Of a stretch of 64,000 bases of DNA, positions 60,791 to 64,000 are shown piece after piece. Below the pieces are notes generated by a model that ran no database searches, was not told the DNA's origin, and saw only the letters and a program-made list of their open reading frames with translations. Where the stretch lies: contig NZ_LMUT01000025.1 of assembly GCF_009765785.1 (NCBI RefSeq), positions 331,159-395,158 on the forward strand, in the 5' to 3' direction. Source of the stretch: Granulicella sp. L46 (lineage in GTDB: Bacteria; Acidobacteriota; Terriglobia; Terriglobales; Acidobacteriaceae). Both the position numbers and the translations under genes were made by a program. The first letter of the stretch is position 1, and each line of letters starts with the position of its first letter.

Positions 60791-62386
60791 GTGGATACTC
60801 CTGGCACGTCAGCTCCCGTTACCCCGGTCTCATCGACCATTGTGATTTTGGATTTTGGCTCGCAGTACACGCAGCTGATTGCGCGGCGGATTCGCGAGTT
60901 CAACGTGTTCTCGGTGGTGCTTCCGTGCACGACGCCGCTCGAGAAGATTCTCGCGCTTGAGCCGGCGGGGATTGTGCTGTCCGGCGGGCCGTCGAGCGTA
61001 TATGACGACGCGGCGCCGAAGGCCGATAAGGCGATTCTTGAAATAGGATTGCCGATACTTGGAATTTGTTACGGGCTGCAGTTTATGACGCATCACCTGG
61101 GTGGCCGTGTGGTGCCGGCGGACGCCCGCGAGTATGGGCATGCCGAGGTGAATGTGGTGGATGAGACTCCGCTGTTTAGCGGGCTGCCGGCGACGATGTC
61201 GGTGTGGATGTCTCACGGAGATCATGCGGAGACGCTGGCACCAGGATTTCGGGTGACGGCGCGGACGTCGAATGCGATTGCGGGAATTGCGGATGAGACG
61301 CGCAAGATGTGGGCGGTGCAGTTTCATCCGGAGGTTGCGCATACGAAGCAGGGAATGGAGCTGCTGCGGAATTTCGCGGTGGATATTTGTGGGGCGAAGC
61401 AGGATTGGACGCCGGAACATTTTATTGCGTCGACAGTGGCGAAGATTCGTGAACAGGTGGGACCGACTGGGCATGCGATCTGTGGGCTGAGTGGGGGCGT
61501 GGATTCGAGTGTGGCGGCGGTGCTGGTGGCGCGGGCGATTGGGGAGCGGCTGACTTGCATCTTTGTGAATAATGGCGTGCTTCGTAAGGATGAATTTGAG
61601 AAGGTGCAAAAGACGATGCGCGAGGAGCTCAACCTGAATGTGGTCGCGGTGAACGCATCGGAAAGATTTCTGGGTAAGCTGGCTGGCGTGACCGATCCGG
61701 AGAAGAAGCGTAAGGCGATTGGCAACGAGTTTATTGCGGTGTTCGATGATGAGGCTAAGAAGATTTTTGAGGCCGAGAAGTCTTCGGGGGAAGAAGTAGC
61801 CTGGCTGGTGCAGGGGACGCTTTATCCGGACGTGATCGAATCGGCTAGTGTTCATGGGCCTTCGCACGTGATCAAGAGCCACCACAATGTGGGCGGGCTG
61901 CCTGAAGACATGAAGCTGAAGTTGATTGAGCCGCTTCGGGATTTATTTAAGGATGAGGTACGCAGGATTGGTCGAGACCTGCAGATGCCGGAAGAGATTC
62001 TCGAGCGGCAGCCGTTTCCTGGGCCGGGGTTGGCGGTGAGGATTCTCGGAGAGGTGACGCCGGAGCGGGTTGCGATTCTGCAGGAGGCGGATGCGATCTG
62101 CACCGCGGAGATCAAGCGCGCGGGACTCTATCGGAAGGTGTGGCAGAGCTTTGCTGTGCTTCTGCCGATCAAGACAGTGGGCGTGATGGGCGATCAGAGA
62201 ACGTATGCGTACACGTGTGCGATTCGTGCGGTGGAGAGCGAGGATGGCATGACGGCGGATTGGGCGGCGCTGCCGTACGAGGTGCTGCGCGCGATCTCGA
62301 GCAGGATTGTGAGCGAGGTGCGGGGAATCAATCGGGTGGTGTATGACATTACGTCGAAGCCACCCGGCACTATCGAATGGGAATAA
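60791..62386 (+). CDS. guaA: GMP synthase (glutamine-hydrolysing)
   Basis: A 531-residue enzyme converting XMP to GMP. The N-terminal class I glutamine amidotransferase domain has GICYGLQ with catalytic Cys93 and a downstream His/Glu (WAVQFHPEV). The ATP-pyrophosphatase P-loop is LSGGVDSSV near residue 235, followed by the C-terminal dimerisation region [20 protein letters not shown], the family end. Starts with GTG at 60791. De novo purine synthesis, cytoplasmic. Confidence 0.97.
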   Translation: MDTPGTSAPVTPVSSTIVILDFGSQYTQLIARRIREFNVFSVVLPCTTPLEKILALEPAGIVLSGGPSSVYDDAAPKADKAILEIGLPILGICYGLQFMTHHLGGRVVPADAREYGHAEVNVVDETPLFSGLPATMSVWMSHGDHAETLAPGFRVTARTSNAIAGIADETRKMWAVQFHPEVAHTKQGMELLRNFAVDICGAKQDWTPEHFIASTVAKIREQVGPTGHAICGLSGGVDSSVAAVLVARAIGERLTCIFVNNGVLRKDEFEKVQKTMREELNLNVVAVNASERFLGKLAGVTDPEKKRKAIGNEFIAVFDDEAKKIFEAEKSSGEEVAWLVQGTLYPDVIESASVHGPSHVIKSHHNVGGLPEDMKLKLIEPLRDLFKDEVRRIGRDLQMPEEILERQPFPGPGLAVRILGEVTPERVAILQEADAICTAEIKRAGLYRKVWQSFAVLLPIKTVGVMGDQRTYAYTCAIRAVESEDGMTADWAALPYEVLRAISSRIVSEVRGINRVVYDITSKPPGTIEWE

Positions 62387-62390
62387 CGCG

Positions 62391-62600
62391 ATGCGCGTTG
62401 CGGTGCGAGCGCTGGTGTTGGTGGTGGTGTTTGCGGGCGTGGGGTGGTTCACCGCGCGGGCGGTGATGGATCACGTGGCTAGTCGGGGAGCGATGCAGCC
62501 GGAGGTGCGGCTGTCGGGGGCGATGGCGGGGTTATTTGCTGGCGGAGCGGTGACGCTGATTGTGGGGATCGCAATGGCTTGGTCGCGCGGAAAATCTTAG
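62391..62600 (+). CDS. Small membrane protein (69 aa)
   Basis: A 69-residue protein with two hydrophobic segments (VRALVLVVVFAGVGWFTARAV; GLFAGGAVTLIVGIAMAW). The ATG is four bases after the guaA stop, so it is probably co-translated. Its stop overlaps the convergent DUF167 gene by four bases. Function unknown. Confidence 0.6.
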   Translation: MRVAVRALVLVVVFAGVGWFTARAVMDHVASRGAMQPEVRLSGAMAGLFAGGAVTLIVGIAMAWSRGKS

Positions 62601-62890
62601 GCGGGTTCGAGTGCTGCGGTAAGGGATTCGGGGGTGAGGCCTTCGAGGTGCATCGTTTTGGAGCGGCTGGTCGCGCCGGTGGTGAGCGTAATGGCTGCGC
62701 GGGGGATGCTGAGGTGTTCGGCGAGGAAGGCGATGAGCGCGGCGTTGGCGCGGCCGTCTGCGGGCGGGGTGGTGAGAGATATTTTGAGGGCGCCGTCGTG
62801 GGTGCCGGTGATGGCATTGCGTCGAGCGCCGGGATGAACGCGCACGTTGAGGGTGCAGCCGTTGGTGGTGGCGCGCAGGGTGAGGCTCAT
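62597..62890 (-). CDS. DUF167 / YggU family protein
   Basis: A 97-residue protein matching the DUF167 (YggU) family: LNVRVHPGARRNAITGTHDGALKISLTTPPADGRANAALIAFLAEHL, which includes the family P-P-x-D-G-x-A-N segment. Function unknown. It shares a four-base overlap with the upstream yggS gene, the usual genomic pairing of YggU with YggS or YggT. Confidence 0.88.
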   Translation of the reverse strand: MSLTLRATTNGCTLNVRVHPGARRNAITGTHDGALKISLTTPPADGRANAALIAFLAEHLSIPRAAITLTTGATSRSKTMHLEGLTPESLTAALEPA

Positions 62891-63624
62891 GCGTAGGTGC
62901 GCTTGCCGAAGATGGCGGTGCCGATGCGGACGGTGGTGGAACCTTCTTCGATGGCTACGGCGAAGTCGTTGGACATGCCCATGGAGAGGTCGGTGAGAGT
63001 GGGGTAGAGGGTGAGGTGCTCGTCACGCAGGTGGCGCAGATGCTGGAAATATGGGCGCGCGGTTTCGGGGTTTTCGTCGAAGGGCGGAACGGTCATGAGG
63101 CCGCGGGGTTGGAGATGCGTGAGCGGCTGGAGCGCCCGGAGGAGCGCGGGGAGATCTTCGGGGGCGAGGCCATGCTTGGTGTCTTCGGGCGAGAGTTTGA
63201 CTTCGATGAGGATGCGGAGAGTTTTGCTGAGAGACTGCGCGGCGGCGTTGAGGCGTTCTGCAGTTTTGAGGGAGCCGAGGGTGTCGATTGCGTCGAAGAT
63301 CTCGGCGGCTTTGGCGGTCTTATTGTTTTGCAGCGGACCGATGAGGTGGGCCTGCGCTGCCGGCGAGGGGCTTCGCGTGGACTGCGACGAGCCGCTGGGT
63401 GGAAGGGCAAAAAGGTCAGATAATTCGGCGCGTTTGGTTTGCCATTCCTGGACGCGATTTTCGCCAAAGAGGCGCTGGCCGGCCTCGTAGGCTTCACGGA
63501 CGGCTTCGGCGGGATGCATCTTGCTGACGGCCATGAGGGCGACGGTGCTGGGGTCGCGGTGGGCGCGGGCGCAGGCTTCGGCAATTTGGTTCTGTACCCG
63601 TTCGAGGTTGGAAGCTATGGACAT
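62887..63624 (-). CDS. yggS: YggS/PROSC-type pyridoxal-phosphate homeostasis protein
   Basis: A 245-residue PLP-binding protein. The PLP lysine K35 is in AVSKMHPAEAV. The family signatures GENRVQEW and HLIGPLQNNK are present, as is the C-terminal LSMGMSNDFAVAIEEGSTTVRIGTAIFG (PLP phosphate binding). It maintains PLP homeostasis and has no known catalytic turnover. Overlaps DUF167 by four bases. Confidence 0.93.
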   Translation of the reverse strand: MSIASNLERVQNQIAEACARAHRDPSTVALMAVSKMHPAEAVREAYEAGQRLFGENRVQEWQTKRAELSDLFALPPSGSSQSTRSPSPAAQAHLIGPLQNNKTAKAAEIFDAIDTLGSLKTAERLNAAAQSLSKTLRILIEVKLSPEDTKHGLAPEDLPALLRALQPLTHLQPRGLMTVPPFDENPETARPYFQHLRHLRDEHLTLYPTLTDLSMGMSNDFAVAIEEGSTTVRIGTAIFGKRTYA

Positions 63625-63874
63625 GGTTAGTCAATAGTGTACGAGGGTCAAGGCAGGGGTTTGATATTGAAGACACGAGGTTTAGCGGCCGTACGTGGGG
63701 CGAGATGGGTTTGCAGGCACTCACGGCACGAAAAAAGTAATCCTGCGGCAAAAAATCCTCGTCCAAGGGAGTACGGTGATAAGACTGCCGATTCATCAGA
63801 CGGCCTAAGGTACAGCGGAGACGCTTGTTCGGTAGCTGCTTGCTGTTCCTGGCCGCTGACTTACAGGAGTCCAT
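63625..63874. other. Intergenic between yggS and the partial gene
   Basis: About 250 bp. The frame spanning it on the minus strand is not family-like and overlaps yggS antisense. CAGGAG lies before the next ATG. Confidence 0.4.
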
Positions 63875-64000
63875 ATGTTGAAATTTATCGAATTCTCAGA
63901 GAATCCGCGCGGGTGGTCTGGGTCGTACCTCTCTCGTGTTGCGCGGCGTGTTTTGGCAGTCGCGGCGGTGGTTGGCGCTGGCGCCGGAATGATGAGCGCT
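63875..64000 (+). CDS. Partial CDS, N-terminus of an exported or membrane protein
   Basis: Begins at ATG 63875 preceded by CAGGAG and runs off the window. The 42 visible residues include a hydrophobic segment (VLAVAAVVGAGAGMMSA) after a basic region, suggesting a signal peptide or membrane anchor. No family can be named from this much. Confidence 0.6.
   Translation, partial: MLKFIEFSENPRGWSGSYLSRVARRVLAVAAVVGAGAGMMSA

Noticed and set aside
63494-63874. 126-codon minus-strand frame upstream of yggS
   Set aside because: It overlaps the yggS start antisense-free frame only partly, has no homology-like features, and its Cys/Arg-rich product looks random.

Overview
The window looks like a chromosomal segment of an Acidobacteriota, most likely Terriglobia/Acidobacteriaceae (Granulicella, Terriglobus or Edaphobacter relatives). 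This is inferred from family content rather than a marker gene. The clues are a Ser/Thr kinase fused to TolB-like and TPR regions, an OmpL-like (bbp2) porin, DUF6526, DUF1684 and DUF3106 proteins, a moderately high GC content, and many short dispersed hairpin repeats between genes. No phage, transposase, integrase, plasmid gene or CRISPR array was seen. One tRNA (Val, CAC) is present.

Layout. 0-9 kb: MFS transporter divergent from an N-methylhydantoinase/oxoprolinase pair (hyuA-hyuB), then DUF2062 protein, acyl-CoA synthetase and DNA polymerase IV. 8.9-12 kb: a PD-(D/E)XK nuclease-like protein, a 65-aa protein and an FHA-GAF-PP2C phosphatase. 12-16.8 kb: a minus-strand operon of Ser/Thr kinase, 105-aa protein, YcaO and TfuA-like protein. 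This is the most interesting locus. YcaO with TfuA is the signature of peptide backbone thioamidation, and the 105-aa protein is encoded where a precursor peptide would be expected. 17-26.4 kb: CadD-like transporter, then porin, RND adaptor, HME-type RND pump, KDPG aldolase and TolC, with the aldolase embedded among efflux genes. 26.6-34.5 kb: a tight five-gene operon of an unrecognised GT-A-like protein, GT4 glycosyltransferase, amylo-alpha-1,6-glucosidase-like enzyme, ABC ATPase with an AAA-associated C-terminus and a fused double permease, without a binding protein. 

34.6-38 kb: tRNA-Val, ECF sigma factor, zinc-finger anti-sigma factor, DUF3106 protein and proline dehydrogenase. 38-38.9 kb is a gene-poor, repeat-bearing gap. 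38.9-50 kb: membrane protein with PadR regulator, cupin, M61 peptidase, MarR regulator divergent from an SDR, Crp-type regulator, VOC protein, DUF1684 protein, Tat-exported ferritin-like protein and GT2 glycosyltransferase. 49.9-64 kb is mostly housekeeping: SppA, HU, a flavodoxin-less CysJ-like reductase, DUF6526, endonuclease IV, a secreted protein, carboxylesterase, leuS, membrane proteins, guaA, DUF167 and the YggS-type PLP protein, ending in a truncated CDS.

Starts were moved inward from the longest open frame where a ribosome binding site, signal peptide or family alignment from memory supported it. Family names come from recognised motifs, not from a database search.
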